Shown here: positions 1 through 7,806 of the stretch, one piece after another
How positions within the stretch are numbered: position 1 is the stretch's first letter
Layout: each line of letters opens with the position of its first letter
Assembly: GCA_026982555.1 (NCBI GenBank)
Contig: JALSGT010000005.1
Span: forward strand, 1 to 33,751
Origin: Chromatiales bacterium
Lineage (GTDB): Bacteria; Pseudomonadota; Gammaproteobacteria; SZUA-152
DNA length: 33,751 nt
Direction of reading: 5' to 3'
Notes under the pieces: model-generated
Told to the model about the DNA's origin: nothing
What the model saw: only the letters and a program-made list of their open reading frames with translations
Database searches by the model: none
Position numbers and translations under genes: made by a program

Positions 1-413
1 GCCCGGTAAAGTCACAGCGTACCGGGGTTTGCCAAAAACTATAACGAAGTCACTAAACTCTCCGGTATCCTCAAAAATGCCGGTTATGTGGGCATTGCTC
101 TGAACGTAGGGCAAAGCGGCATCAAAATTCACGAAGCGTGTACCGTCGGTGCAGATTTGTCATGTGGCAAGACCACTGCGGGTGAGAGTGGGCGGTTAGT
201 TGGGAGTATTTTGGGTGGCGCAGGCGGTAGTACATTGGGTGTTGGTGCGGGATATACTGTTTGTAATCTGCTCTTGGGTCTTCCAACGGGGGGTACCAGT
301 CTGTTGTGGTGCGGTATTGTGGCAGGGGTAGCAGGGGGTACGCAGGAGGGCAATATGGTGGAGATTTTGGAAAAGGGAAAGGAGAAGCCCTTTATGAAAC
401 CATCTACCAATAG
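1..413 (+). pseudogene. Glycine-zipper effector C-terminal module, copy 1, frameshifted and cut by the window start
   Basis: The readable frame (to about 338) matches the intact copy at 792-1238 almost codon for codon through the block around GIKIHEACTVGADLSCGKTT, then diverges in a Gly-rich region. Two lesions are visible. Near 7-18 the frame either meets TAA where copy 2 has GAA, or lacks one base. At about 338-339 one T is missing relative to copy 2 (GGGGGTACG against AGGGGTTACG). Restoring it gives a tail GYAGGQYGGDFGKGKGEALY that aligns with copy 2 and ends at TAG 411-413. Four cysteines are shared with copy 2. Gly-rich membrane-inserting domains at C-termini of secreted effectors are known; that this is one, perhaps the tail of a larger protein to the left, is inference. 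Sequencing error could explain the indels. Confidence 0.7.
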
Positions 414-425
414 AAATAAACACCA

Positions 426-782
426 GTGCCACTTAATTTGATCATCAGTTTTGTCTTGGCGGGGCTGTTTGTTGGCTCAGGAATTATATCGATTGTACTG
501 ATGCTTTACATTGCCCGTACTCGCATTAGAGAAATGGATAAACTGGTTCATGGGTTTGAAATTCCAAACGACAGTATATTTTTTATTGTCCTTCGTGTGC
601 CGAACTATAGCCTTGCTTTTATGTGGAAACTGTATGCAAAAAGAGGTGGTTTTGAAGGGAAAATTGAACATCTCGATAAACACTTTCGCTGGCCATTTAT
701 TGCTGCTTTTTTACTTGCTCTATTGAGCCTTGTTTTTTTAATGCTTGGTATATTGTTTGACAATTATTTTGATATTGGGTGA
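426..782 (+). CDS. Small two-helix membrane protein, putative immunity protein, copy 1 (intact)
   Basis: 118 residues from a GTG start, 13 bases after the stop of the upstream module. An N-terminal membrane helix spans about residues 4-29. A basic and polar central region follows, starting ARTRIREMDK and including FEIPNDSIF, EGKIEHLDKHFRWPF. A second helix covers about residues 89-112. Copy 2 at 1248-1603 shares this plan and most central residues. No family is recognised. A small membrane protein directly behind a glycine-zipper module is the usual arrangement of an immunity protein against a membrane-active effector. Repetition of the pair as a unit supports that reading but does not prove it. 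The GTG start is weakly supported because no clear Shine-Dalgarno is seen. Confidence 0.65.
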   Translation: MPLNLIISFVLAGLFVGSGIISIVLMLYIARTRIREMDKLVHGFEIPNDSIFFIVLRVPNYSLAFMWKLYAKRGGFEGKIEHLDKHFRWPFIAAFLLALLSLVFLMLGILFDNYFDIG

Positions 783-791
783 TTGAAAAAT

Positions 792-1238
792 ATGCCCTGG
801 ATGTACACCAAAAACATCCTGCACCAGTGGAAACAACAGCTTGGTGAAGTAGTTGATGTGCCGGGATTTGCCAAAAATTATGATGAAATCACCAAAGTTT
901 CAGGTGTACTTAAAACAGCGGGTTATGTGGGCATTGCCCTGAACGTAGGGCAGAGCGGCATCAAAATTCACGAAGCGTGTACCGTCGGTGCAGATTTATC
1001 ATGTGGCAAAACTACTGCGGGCGAAGGTGGTCGGATTATTGGGAGTATTGGTAGTGCAGCGGGTGGTTTTCTTGCAGGGTATGGTGCCTGCAATCTGCTC
1101 TTCAGTTTTCCATCGGGGGAGGGCAGTTTTTTGTGGTGTGGCATTGTGGCTGGTGTCGCTAGGGGTTACGTGGGAGGTGAGTTTTTGGGTGATGTTTTTA
1201 AAAAGCGCGGTGAAATATTGTATGACATAACCTATTAG
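792..1238 (+). CDS. Glycine-zipper effector C-terminus-like protein, copy 2 (orphan module)
   Basis: 148 residues from ATG 792, with GGGTGA (777-782) nine bases upstream and overlapping the stop of the previous gene. A TTG at 783 would add three residues. Residues 1-40 are polar. Residues 41-75 carry the best conserved block (GYVGIALNVGQSGIKIHEAC and on to CGKTT). Residues 78-130 are a run of GxxxG-like motifs typical of packed membrane hairpins. Cysteines at 63, 71, 100 and 116 all recur in copy 1 and could form disulfides. There is no signal peptide and no recognised catalytic motif. The short length and abrupt start look like the detached C-terminal part of a polymorphic effector. Function is inferred from architecture and from the following membrane protein. 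Confidence 0.65.
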   Translation: MPWMYTKNILHQWKQQLGEVVDVPGFAKNYDEITKVSGVLKTAGYVGIALNVGQSGIKIHEACTVGADLSCGKTTAGEGGRIIGSIGSAAGGFLAGYGACNLLFSFPSGEGSFLWCGIVAGVARGYVGGEFLGDVFKKRGEILYDITY

Positions 1239-1247
1239 TGACATCTG

Positions 1248-1603
1248 ATGGAGATAGCACAAATAATACTCGCGGTTCTTGCTTTAGCGGCTGTGACAGC
1301 AGCATTTTTAATGATTGTGCTGATTTTTTACATTGGCCGCACTCGCATTAAAGAAATTGACAAAATGGTTTACGGGTTTGAGTTTCCGAACGACAGTATC
1401 TTTGCACTAGGGCTTCGTGTGCCTAACGATGGCGGTGCTTTTCTGTGGAAGTGGAGCGAAAAAAGAAGCGGTCTTGAAGGGAAAATTGAACACTTTGATA
1501 AACGTTTTCGCTGGCCATTTATTGCTGTTTTTTGCTGATGGTCTTTAGTGTTCTTATGATGATTGTTATGGTGCTGTTTAAAAAATATACTGGTATTGAG
1601 TAG
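1248..1603 (+). pseudogene. Small membrane protein, putative immunity protein, copy 2, frameshifted in a T run
   Basis: ATG 1248 opens a frame that parallels copy 1 (GRTRIKEIDK, FPNDSIF, EGKIEHFDKRFRWPFIAVF) but stops at 1536-1538 just inside the second membrane helix. The run of six T at 1528-1533 appears one short. With seven T the frame continues as LLMVFSVLMMIVMVLFKKY and ends at TAG 1601-1603, matching the length and second helix of copy 1. So either the gene is truncated to 96 residues, or the T run is a sequencing error, or the product is made by slippage. The gene follows copy 2 of the effector module by nine bases. Confidence 0.7.
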
Positions 1604-1714
1604 AGGAAAAATGTGTAAAAGTGTTATTAGGTACCCATGCGCGGAAAAATTTCAATAATAATTTCGATTTCATTATCAAGTAATAAAGATAACAATCCAG
1701 GTCAGCGTGTGGGA

Positions 1715-1742
1715 GGCAGAAACCTATAGCGGGCTGCCATTT
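1715..1742 (+). terminator. Weak terminator-like hairpin after the duplicated module
   Basis: GGCAG at 1715-1719 pairs with CTGCC at 1734-1738, leaving a 14-base loop, followed by ATTTT. The stem is only five pairs and the T run is short. It lies in the 210-base gap 1604-1813, where nothing else is recognised. Confidence 0.2.
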
Positions 1743-1813
1743 TCTCCGGCCTGATCAGAGAAGATTTTTTGATCTGTTTCAGACAAACTCAGCATAGAGG
1801 TAGTGAGTTTAAA

Positions 1814-3079
1814 ATGTTAAGCCAGAATTTTTTCTCTTTTTATTTAATTGTAACACTCATTGTTCTTAGCGGATTGTTCTATCTGGTCATATTATTTTTA
1901 AAAAATATTGTCAGCCGTAAAAATCTGAAACGTGCCGTGGGAGTTGATGTTGGTTATTACTCTATGCCCGGCAATAGTTCGGATTCTGTTCAATATTGTT
2001 ACCTCAAAAAGTCTATTGATCGAGGCCCGGATATTGCTTATTTTATTATGTGTATAGGTATGCTGCGCAACTCTGCCAGTTTCATTGTGGTGAGAGAACG
2101 TATTTTTGATAAAATATTCAAAATGTTTGGTATTAGTAGTGAGTTGCAAACAGGGTATGAATGGTTCGATAAACGTTATTATATCGTTTCAGAAACCAAT
2201 AAAAAAATGCCAGAACATTTATTGGTAACCGAGCAAACCTGTAAAATTATCAAGAAACTGCTTGCGGAAGGCTTCGATTATATTAAATTGGAAGAAGGTA
2301 TTATAAAGGTCGGGTTTAGCACCTTTACGGGATGGCGCTGGTTCAGGCCGGGCGTTATTGAACGAAGTGCGACGCTGCTCACGGAGTTGCGTGAACATCT
2401 GGAAAAACAGATCCCGGAGAAAAAGCGCACGAAAAGAGTAAGCTCATTTTTGCCTTGTGGCAATATAGAGAGTTTCGTTCAATTCTATATCAAAATTCCT
2501 GATAAATTACTGAAACACTACCCTAAAAAATGGGTGCGACAGCGAAAACTTTGGCTGTTAAGTGCGGGTTATGTGTTTTTAACGGGAATATTCTGTATGG
2601 CGATAACCGTATTTTTTGATCCATACCCCGTTGTTGAGTTTAAGCAGGTTTTTTTTCATGGTGTTCTCTATCTGGTGTTTCCCGTTATGTTGCTACATCT
2701 TTTAGCCGCAGGGGTGCATCTTTCGGGTAGAGCCAGATCACACAAAGAATTATCCTGGATTGCTGCTGCGAATGGCATTGGGTACACTTTTATTGCAATG
2801 CTGGTGTTTCCGGTATTGAACGGCGTGTTTGATGACAGTCCTGTTATGTTTCATTCGGTCAAATTGCTTGATACAGATTATTATCATAGCAGCAAGGGGC
2901 CTGATCGCTATTATATTACTGTTGAGTCCTGGCGAAATTCCGATACGGAAAAACTGCAAGTGAGCCAGTCTGTTTACAACTTGTCAGCTGCTCGAATTAA
3001 TAAAAAGGTTACCATTTTAACAAAGGCTGGCGCATTTAATGTAGAGTGGCTGTATGGATATATTTTTCGAAAACGATAA
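1814..3079 (+). CDS. Membrane protein of unknown function
   Basis: 421 residues from ATG 1814, with AGAGG (1796-1800) upstream; a TTG at 1769 would add 15 residues but looks less likely. One helix lies near the N-terminus (about residues 6-30). A soluble region of about 200 residues follows, rich in Lys, Arg and aromatic residues. Three hydrophobic segments fall at roughly 250-345, and a soluble C-terminal tail of about 75 residues ends the protein. No catalytic motif or family was recognised. The gene is preceded by the effector/immunity duplication and followed after 37 bases by the AAA+ ATPase, so it could belong with either. The AT-rich, low-bias codon use resembles the left-hand genes more than the folC block. 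Confidence 0.7.
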   Translation: MLSQNFFSFYLIVTLIVLSGLFYLVILFLKNIVSRKNLKRAVGVDVGYYSMPGNSSDSVQYCYLKKSIDRGPDIAYFIMCIGMLRNSASFIVVRERIFDKIFKMFGISSELQTGYEWFDKRYYIVSETNKKMPEHLLVTEQTCKIIKKLLAEGFDYIKLEEGIIKVGFSTFTGWRWFRPGVIERSATLLTELREHLEKQIPEKKRTKRVSSFLPCGNIESFVQFYIKIPDKLLKHYPKKWVRQRKLWLLSAGYVFLTGIFCMAITVFFDPYPVVEFKQVFFHGVLYLVFPVMLLHLLAAGVHLSGRARSHKELSWIAAANGIGYTFIAMLVFPVLNGVFDDSPVMFHSVKLLDTDYYHSSKGPDRYYITVESWRNSDTEKLQVSQSVYNLSAARINKKVTILTKAGAFNVEWLYGYIFRKR

Positions 3080-3116
3080 CTTTTTAGCCCTGACGGGGCA
3101 TTTTTGGTGCTGAACT

Positions 3117-5243
3117 ATGACTGGTGCAAGTGATAATAAACAATCCTCTACCGATGTGGATACCCATAAAACTTCCGATTGTGATCCGTTGTTGAAACTT
3201 TGGAATTTGCGTATTTTGATCCGACTGAATGTATTCAGCCGGTTCTTTGATCGTTATGGCGGCCTGCATGATCCTGAAACAATGCATGTTTTGGGGTTGT
3301 CTGCATTTCTGCAAGATGAAAATATTGATAAAAAAACCATATTTTCCAATTTGTCCAATACGTTAAAAGCGTTGGAAAATAATACGTTGACATCTCCCCA
3401 GGATATTTTTTCCACCAATATTGCTGTTCTTCAGAAATCATTAAACCTGACGCAGTGTGAGATCGATATATTGCGATTTGTCATCATATCGGGCTCGTCT
3501 GCGGGGTTTAATATGGTGGTCGAGACGCTCGGAGAAATGAGCAGTGAAAAAATCAGGCACACCTTGTCGATAATCCTGAATGTTCCCCGTGATGATATTG
3601 AGAATGCCATGCGCAGCAATGGTACATTGATATCTTCGGGACTGTTGCGCATCAATGCCAGTGGTCACTATATGCATTCATTGCAGCAGTGTTTTGATGT
3701 CCCGCACAGCATTAAATACGCCTTGACTCAGGAGCAGAATAACCCCGGGGCAATATTGCAATGTTTTTTTAAAATGGCGGATCAGTCGCATTTGTCAATT
3801 GAAGATTTTCCTCACTTGAAAACCGATATTGATTTGTTGACATGCTATTTACAGTCAGCTGAAAAGAAAAATATTCAGGGGATTAACGTGTTGATATACG
3901 GTGAACCCGGCACTGGTAAAACTGAATTGGTGAAAACCTTGAGCCGCGACTGCGGATTTGAGTTATACGAAATCACCATGCAGGATATGGAAGGCAACCC
4001 TATTGATGGAAAAGACCGTTTTGCGGCTTATCAGCTGACTCAAAAAATGTTGGCGAGCAAAGAAAAGGCCGCCATTTTGTTTGATGAAATAGAAGATGCT
4101 TTTCCCGATGTGAATTTCAGCCCGTTTGGTCATGTGACGCGCCCTGATTTCAAAAAAGCCTGGGTGCATCAATTGTTGGAGGAAAACTCAATTCCGGCAT
4201 TCTGGTTGTGCAACAGTGTGGTGCAACTGGATGATTCAGTGTTGCGTCGTTTTGATTTTGTTCTGAATTTGCGCTCTCCCACACGCAATATCCGTCGGCG
4301 TATCCTTGACAAATATCTTGGCCATCTGGGCTTGAGTGACTCCTGGTTAGCACAAATGGCGGAGCATGAGCATCTGGTGCCGGCGCATGCTGAAAGTGCC
4401 GCCAAAATTGCTGTTCACCTGAACGGTGACAGCACAAAGGAGCTGGAAAAAAACCTGGAAAGAATTATTGGTAACAAGCTGCAAGTGATGGGGTTGTCGC
4501 GCAAGCCTCGCACGGTTATCAGCCGTGAAACCCGCTATAGCCTTGAGTATTTAAACCCGGATCAGGATCTGGAAGCATTGAGCAGAGGGCTACAACAAAA
4601 CCACCAGGCACGTATTTGTTTGTATGGCGCACCGGGTACCGGGAAAACCGCTTTTGCGCATTATGTGGCGGAACAGCTGGATAAGCCTCTGCTAAAAAAA
4701 CAGGCCTCGGACATTCTCAGCAAGTGGGTGGGTGAAGCAGAAAAAAATATCGCAACCATGTTTGATGAGGCCGAAGCCGATGACATGGTGCTGCTTGTTG
4801 ATGAGGTGGACAGTTTTCTCCTGGATCGTGGCTCTTCTCAAAACTCGTGGGAAATCACTCAGGTCAACGAATTATTGGTGCAGATGGAAAGCTTTAATGG
4901 TGTGTTCATCGCTTCTACGAATTTATTGAATCTTGTGGATGCGGCTTCGCTGCGGCGTTTTGACCTGAAAATAAAGTTTGATTATATGAAGCCCGAGCAA
5001 GCGTGGACATTATTCCTGCAAGTGTTGAAGGAGCATGGCTGTAACCTCAAGAGTGAAACGAAGCAATACAAAACCGCTTTAGCGCGGCTTGATAACCTTA
5101 CGCCTGGGGATTTTGCAACGGTTGTGCGTCAGTCCCGGAGTTTGAATAAAACAATTGATCACCGTTATTTGCTCAGTGCGCTGGAAAAAGAGTGCAAGGC
5201 CAAACCGGGGGCCGGGAAATCTATCGGGTTCATGGGCTCGTAG
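3117..5243 (+). CDS. Double AAA+ ATPase
   Basis: 708 residues from ATG 3117. Two AAA+ modules follow an N-terminal helical region of about 240 residues with no recognised domain. Module 1 has Walker A GEPGTGKT at 262-269 and Walker B with DE at 323-324, followed by SVLRRFDF. Module 2 has Walker A GAPGTGKT at 504-511, Walker B LLVDEVDS with DE at 562-563, then SLRRFDLK. Both modules therefore look ATP-competent. This is the plan of Cdc48/ClpB-like remodelling ATPases, probably hexameric. There is no protease, zinc or membrane domain, so the substrate is unknown. The next gene is folC, 18 bases downstream, but the function does not suggest a folate role. A perfect hairpin covers the stop codon. 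Confidence 0.85.
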   Translation: MTGASDNKQSSTDVDTHKTSDCDPLLKLWNLRILIRLNVFSRFFDRYGGLHDPETMHVLGLSAFLQDENIDKKTIFSNLSNTLKALENNTLTSPQDIFSTNIAVLQKSLNLTQCEIDILRFVIISGSSAGFNMVVETLGEMSSEKIRHTLSIILNVPRDDIENAMRSNGTLISSGLLRINASGHYMHSLQQCFDVPHSIKYALTQEQNNPGAILQCFFKMADQSHLSIEDFPHLKTDIDLLTCYLQSAEKKNIQGINVLIYGEPGTGKTELVKTLSRDCGFELYEITMQDMEGNPIDGKDRFAAYQLTQKMLASKEKAAILFDEIEDAFPDVNFSPFGHVTRPDFKKAWVHQLLEENSIPAFWLCNSVVQLDDSVLRRFDFVLNLRSPTRNIRRRILDKYLGHLGLSDSWLAQMAEHEHLVPAHAESAAKIAVHLNGDSTKELEKNLERIIGNKLQVMGLSRKPRTVISRETRYSLEYLNPDQDLEALSRGLQQNHQARICLYGAPGTGKTAFAHYVAEQLDKPLLKKQASDILSKWVGEAEKNIATMFDEAEADDMVLLVDEVDSFLLDRGSSQNSWEITQVNELLVQMESFNGVFIASTNLLNLVDAASLRRFDLKIKFDYMKPEQAWTLFLQVLKEHGCNLKSETKQYKTALARLDNLTPGDFATVVRQSRSLNKTIDHRYLLSALEKECKAKPGAGKSIGFMGS

Positions 5244-5248
5244 CCCAT
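5232..5248 (+). other. Perfect hairpin over the AAA+ ATPase stop codon
   Basis: ATGGGCT (5232-5238) pairs with AGCCCAT (5242-5248) around a three-base loop, with the TAG stop at 5241-5243 inside. No T run follows, so it is not a standard terminator. It sits 13 bases before the folC ATG and could affect transcript ends or folC translation. Confidence 0.4.
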
Positions 5249-5261
5249 ACTGTATTCGTCA

Positions 5262-6554
5262 ATGCGCTTTAACACCCTTAAAGACTGGTTGGCCTGGCAG
5301 GAAACCCTGTATCCCATCGAGATTGATCTGGGGTTGGAACGGGTAGGCTCCGTATTGGCATGCCTCAAGCTTACTCGCCCGGGTTTTACCTTGATTACGG
5401 TGGCAGGAACCAATGGCAAAGGTTCCTGCGTGGCGATGTTGGAAGCCATTTTGCTGGCTGCTGGTTATAGTGTCGGGAGTTATACCTCGCCGCATCTATT
5501 GCGCTATAACGAGCGTATAAAGCTGGGTGGTCAGCCGGTGGATGATGCTGTGTTGTGCGCGTCTTTCGAACGCATTGATCAGGCTCGTGCGGATGTTCGT
5601 TTAACCTATTTTGAATTTGGCACTCTTGCCGCTATCGATATTCTGCATCATGCCAAAGTGGATGTGGCAATCCTCGAAGTCGGGCTGGGCGGGCGGCTGG
5701 ATGCGGTGAATATATTGGATGCCAATGTGGCATTAATTACGGCTATTGATGTGGATCATGTGGACTGGCTGGGCAGTGACCGTGAAACGATTGCGCGTGA
5801 AAAAGCAGGTATCTTGCGCAAGGGCCGATCAGCAGTATGTGCTGACCCAATGCCACCGGCATCGTTATTGTCGGTGGCAGCATCGCTGGAGGTACCACTG
5901 TCACTGTTGGGGCAGGATTTTTTTGTTGAAAGATCTGATGAACAGGAGGCTGACGGTTTCTGGAGCTGGTGTGATTCACAACAGCGTTTTGAAAACCTGC
6001 CTTTGCCTGCTTTAGCGGGTGATTTTCAGTTGAACAATGCAGCTGGTGTGCTGGCGGTGCTGGCGGCGGTGAATGCGGAATTTCCCGTGGATGTGGCAGC
6101 GATCACCCAGGGATTGCGGTCCGTATCGTTGCCGGGGCGCTTTCAAGTCCTGCCAGGTGCGCCGCAGCAAATTTTTGATGTGGCGCACAATGCACAAAGT
6201 GTACAGGCATTGGTTGACAATCTGGCGCGTCAGGATTGCCAGGGCCGCACTTTTGCGGTGCTGGGTATGCTGGCGGACAAGGATATTGATACTGTGGTGG
6301 CGCAATTGCGATTGGTGGTGGATTGCTGGTGTCTCGCGCCTTTGCCCGTGCCCCGTTCGGCCTCGGTCGAGCAATTACGCGCTGCGTTGCTGGCTGGCCC
6401 ATCGGAAACCCCGGCCAGCAATGTCCCGATAGACATTTTTGATGATGTTGCGGCAGCCTACCAGAGCGCATTGACTGCCAGCACAACAAAGGACCGTATT
6501 GTGGTGACGGGATCATTTTATACAGTGGCGGCGGTGCTGGACGAAGCAGTATAA
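5262..6554 (+). CDS. folC: Bifunctional dihydrofolate/folylpolyglutamate synthase
   Basis: 430 residues, the usual length for FolC. The cytoplasmic enzyme adds glutamate to dihydropteroate and then to tetrahydrofolate, using ATP. The P-loop is GTNGKGS at residues 49-55. The Mur-ligase-like signatures DHVDWLGSDRETIAREKAGI and VAHNAQS are present in order. It heads the folC-dedD-cvpA-purF-metZ run typical of gammaproteobacteria. The common upstream partner accD is absent: a AAA+ ATPase gene stands there instead. The start ATG 5262 gives the expected family N-terminus. No strong Shine-Dalgarno is visible. Confidence 0.95.
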   Translation: MRFNTLKDWLAWQETLYPIEIDLGLERVGSVLACLKLTRPGFTLITVAGTNGKGSCVAMLEAILLAAGYSVGSYTSPHLLRYNERIKLGGQPVDDAVLCASFERIDQARADVRLTYFEFGTLAAIDILHHAKVDVAILEVGLGGRLDAVNILDANVALITAIDVDHVDWLGSDRETIAREKAGILRKGRSAVCADPMPPASLLSVAASLEVPLSLLGQDFFVERSDEQEADGFWSWCDSQQRFENLPLPALAGDFQLNNAAGVLAVLAAVNAEFPVDVAAITQGLRSVSLPGRFQVLPGAPQQIFDVAHNAQSVQALVDNLARQDCQGRTFAVLGMLADKDIDTVVAQLRLVVDCWCLAPLPVPRSASVEQLRAALLAGPSETPASNVPIDIFDDVAAAYQSALTASTTKDRIVVTGSFYTVAAVLDEAV

Positions 6555-6613
6555 TCACGCCTTAGTGTGAACCAAGCGCTCAATTCACATTTTATTGGGC
6601 ACAGAGGCATTTT

Positions 6614-7240
6614 GTGAATATTCAACTCAAACAGCGATTAGTAGGCGCAGTGGTGCTGGTGGCGCTGGCGGTGATTTTTATCCCCATGCTGTTGTCGGGC
6701 GAGGGCAATCTCGGCGGTAGTATCGACGGCAGTAATATTCCTGCTGAACCGGATTTTCGTTTCCCGCCGGTACCTGCTGCCCCCAAAGCACCGCCGGTAG
6801 CGGCTGCCCCCGTGGTACCTTTGGGCGATGAAGGAGATGAATCTCCCGCTGTGTCTGGCAAATCTGCCCCGGAGAAAAAGGTAGCGGATCAATCTTCAAC
6901 AAAGCCGCCGGCAAAAGTCGTCGAGAAAGCACCGGCAAAACCAGTTTCTCCGCCTGCTGCAAAGGCTGTTCCTGCCAAGGTTGCACCGGCCAAGCCCGGG
7001 AAGCTCAGCGGCTGGGTGGTACAAGTGGGGAGTTTTTCTGCGCGCAACAATGCCCGGGCGTTGCGCGACAAGTTGCGCAAGCAGGGGTATGCCAGTTTTG
7101 TGGAATCAATCAGGGGCGCATCTGGCCGTGTGTATCGGGTGCGTGTGGGGCCGGAACTCAACAAGGCTGCGGCAGACAAATTGCGCCAGCGTCTGATTAA
7201 AGAGGCTGGTTTGAAAGGGCTGGTGCAGGCTTACCCCTGA
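6614..7240 (+). CDS. dedD: DedD-like SPOR-domain cell-division protein
   Basis: 208 residues from a GTG start preceded by AGAGG. A single membrane helix (about residues 10-28) is followed by a long Pro/Ala/Lys-rich linker (about 45-132), then a C-terminal SPOR domain (about 133-208) that begins GWVVQVGSFSARNNARALRD. SPOR domains bind denuded septal peptidoglycan, and DedD is a minor divisome protein of the inner membrane. It lies 59 bases after folC and 16 before cvpA, the conserved order. The folC-dedD gap contains an inverted repeat TGTGAA (6566-6571)/TTCACA (6584-6589) of unknown role. Confidence 0.9.
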   Translation: MNIQLKQRLVGAVVLVALAVIFIPMLLSGEGNLGGSIDGSNIPAEPDFRFPPVPAAPKAPPVAAAPVVPLGDEGDESPAVSGKSAPEKKVADQSSTKPPAKVVEKAPAKPVSPPAAKAVPAKVAPAKPGKLSGWVVQVGSFSARNNARALRDKLRKQGYASFVESIRGASGRVYRVRVGPELNKAAADKLRQRLIKEAGLKGLVQAYP

Positions 7241-7256
7241 GGAGTTTGATGCAATT

Positions 7257-7766
7257 ATGATTTGGGTCGATATAGTTATTCCCGGTGTCATTGCTATTTC
7301 CGCGTTGCTCAGCCTGGTGCGGGGTTTTGTGCGGGAGGCGCTGTCATTGCTGGGTTGGCTGGCCGCTTTTTTTATTGCATTAATTTTTTTTAGAGACTTT
7401 GCTGATTTATTGTTGACCGGTATTTCCGTTCCCTCTGTGCGCCTGGTGGTGTCATTTACCATCTTGTTTGTGGTGACACTGGTCATTGCTGCGCTGGTTA
7501 ATCATCTTGCCAGTTCACTGGTGACAAAGACGGGGCTGACCGGTACGGATCGCATGATCGGCATGATTTTTGGTCTTGCGCGTGGTGTGGTGGTGGTGGC
7601 CGTACTGGTGTTTTTGGCAGGTATGACGGAAATATCCCAAGACCCCTGGTGGCAGGAGTCGGTACTGATTGATGTGTTTCACAAATTGGCGTTGTGGTTA
7701 TGGCACACCATAGCACCGGAATTAATGAATGGTGCTATCGTTGATCAACCCTGGCGTACAGGATAG
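7257..7766 (+). CDS. cvpA: CvpA family membrane protein
   Basis: 169 residues with four predicted membrane helices (about 5-22, 28-46, 63-84 and 101-122). The family signature [20 protein letters not shown] is near the N-terminus. CvpA is needed for colicin V production in E. coli and is implicated in envelope stress and purine-linked phenotypes; its biochemical role is unsettled. ATG 7257 was chosen with GAGG (7240-7243), which overlaps the dedD stop. The purF start is 41 bases downstream, matching the cvpA-purF pairing in gammaproteobacteria. Confidence 0.92.
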   Translation: MIWVDIVIPGVIAISALLSLVRGFVREALSLLGWLAAFFIALIFFRDFADLLLTGISVPSVRLVVSFTILFVVTLVIAALVNHLASSLVTKTGLTGTDRMIGMIFGLARGVVVVAVLVFLAGMTEISQDPWWQESVLIDVFHKLALWLWHTIAPELMNGAIVDQPWRTG

Positions 7767-7806
7767 CGATCAAATAAATAATGAAGGTTTTGATGAGGTA
7801 TTTTGC

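Larger units (their letters stand above)
1..1603 (+). repeat. Tandem duplication of an effector/immunity-like two-gene unit
   Basis: Unit 1 (1-782) and unit 2 (783-1603) each hold a glycine-zipper gene followed by a two-helix membrane gene in the same order. Similarity is uneven: roughly 80-185 against 920-1025 is nearly identical at base level, while the Gly-rich 3' part and the membrane genes have diverged considerably. This points to an old duplication with later conversion or strong constraint on the central block. The left end of unit 1 lies outside the window. Confidence 0.8.

Noticed and set aside
6566-6589. TGTGAA...TTCACA before dedD as a CRP site
   Set aside because: The half-sites are 12-14 bases apart rather than six, so it does not fit the CRP spacing.
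7729-7806. 26-residue N-terminal extension of PurF
   Set aside because: PurF must begin Met-Cys so that Cys becomes the N-terminal nucleophile; the extension overlaps cvpA.
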